The translations under genes were made by a program, and so were the position numbers. This document shows, in pieces, positions 5,654-5,967 of a stretch of DNA of 5,967 nt (within the stretch, counting starts at the first letter, position 1; each line of letters opens with the position of its first letter). Under the pieces are notes generated by a model. The model saw nothing but the letters and a program-made list of their open reading frames with translations. It searched no databases and was not told the DNA's origin. Origin of the DNA: an uncultured Lysobacter sp. (GTDB lineage: Bacteria > Pseudomonadota > Gammaproteobacteria > Xanthomonadales > Xanthomonadaceae); contig CADCUA010000552.1 in assembly GCA_902805755.1 (NCBI GenBank), forward strand, positions 1 to 5,967, written 5' to 3'.

Positions 5654-5967
5654 CCGCCGACGTCCACGGTGTCGGCCACGGCGACCGGCGCGGCGCGCGA
5701 AACCGCCGGCCCCATGGCATCGACGATGCGCTGACGCGCGAGCTCGGCGATGCGGCGCCGGCCTTCGGCCTCGCCCGGCCGGATCGGTTGCAGGAACTGC
5801 ACCTCCGCCAGGCGGGCCGGCTCGCCAAGCAGGCGCACGAAGTTGCCGAGGAAACGTTCGCCGCGCGCGAACGCGACGAGCGGCTGCGCGGCGCCCTGGT
5901 CGCCATAGCGCAGGGCGACCGGCTGCACCGGCACGTCCGCCTCGACCGCGGCCATGAAAATGCGCGC
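5650..5967 (-). CDS. Lysophospholipid (1-acylglycerol-3-phosphate-type) acyltransferase, C-terminal part
   Basis: The 3' end of a gene enters from the right edge; 105 codons and the stop (TGA, 5650-5652) are inside the window. The visible protein resembles the C-terminal part of PlsC-like acyltransferases: ARIFMAAVEADVPVQPVALRYG, equivalent to the family's fourth conserved block with the Val-Pro-x-x-Pro-Val core, then a hydrophilic tail with LLGEPARLAEVQFLQPI and a terminal helix RRRIAELARQRIVDAMG. The catalytic HxxxxD and the glycerolipid-binding blocks would lie outside the window and cannot be checked. The frame is open to the edge, so the Met at 5955 is internal. The family transfers acyl chains to lysophosphatidic acid or related lipids at the inner membrane. 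The 4-nt overlap with the hydrolase gene indicates one operon. Confidence 0.85.
   Translation of the reverse strand, partial: ARIFMAAVEADVPVQPVALRYGDQGAAQPLVAFARGERFLGNFVRLLGEPARLAEVQFLQPIRPGEAEGRRRIAELARQRIVDAMGPAVSRAAPVAVADTVDVGG

Noticed and set aside
5634..5906. A 90-codon minus-strand frame overlapping the acyltransferase end
   Set aside because: It is a shifted, Arg/Ser-rich frame; the acyltransferase frame at 5650-5967 carries the family-like Val-Pro-x-x-Pro-Val block and stays open to the window edge.

Overview
The window is high-GC bacterial chromosome with ordinary housekeeping-type content: no mobile element, CRISPR array, tRNA or rRNA was seen. The undecaprenyl-diphosphatase sequence, the gene families present and the base composition suggest a high-GC gammaproteobacterium, most likely of the Xanthomonadales/Lysobacteraceae type. 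This assignment is by recognition of protein style only, not by a database search.

Layout: positions 1-248 are a non-coding leader that holds the most interesting signal here. It contains two NtrC-like 17-bp dyads whose centres are 31 bp apart, followed by a near-consensus sigma-54 (-24/-12) promoter, all pointing at uppP. uppP (249-1091, +) encodes the membrane phosphatase that recycles the lipid carrier for peptidoglycan and other surface polysaccharides. It converges, across a 12-bp gap, with a minus-strand gene series. Read in the direction of transcription from the right edge this series is: the 3' end of a PlsC-type lysophospholipid acyltransferase (running off the window at 5967); a YheT-family alpha/beta hydrolase (5653-4604) whose apparent TTG start overlaps the plsC-type stop by 4 nt; a 247-nt gap with a good -10 box; a 689-residue TPR protein with a sulfotransferase-like C-terminal domain (4356-2287); a 119-nt gap; a YbhB/PEBP-family protein (2167-1541); and a small YkvA/DUF1232 membrane protein (1505-1104).

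The acyltransferase and hydrolase look translationally coupled and are probably co-transcribed. The TPR gene probably has its own promoter. The PEBP and YkvA genes are close enough (35 nt) to form one transcript. Several products relate to the envelope or to lipids (UppP, PlsC-type acyltransferase, possibly the YheT hydrolase), but no single pathway linking all of them can be shown from the sequence.

The long opposite-strand reading frames over these genes (one of 860 codons) are high-GC shadows and were not annotated. I found no convincing undescribed multi-gene system. The leads are the NtrC/sigma-54-like control region ahead of uppP and the degenerate phosphosulfate-binding loop of the TPR-sulfotransferase protein.
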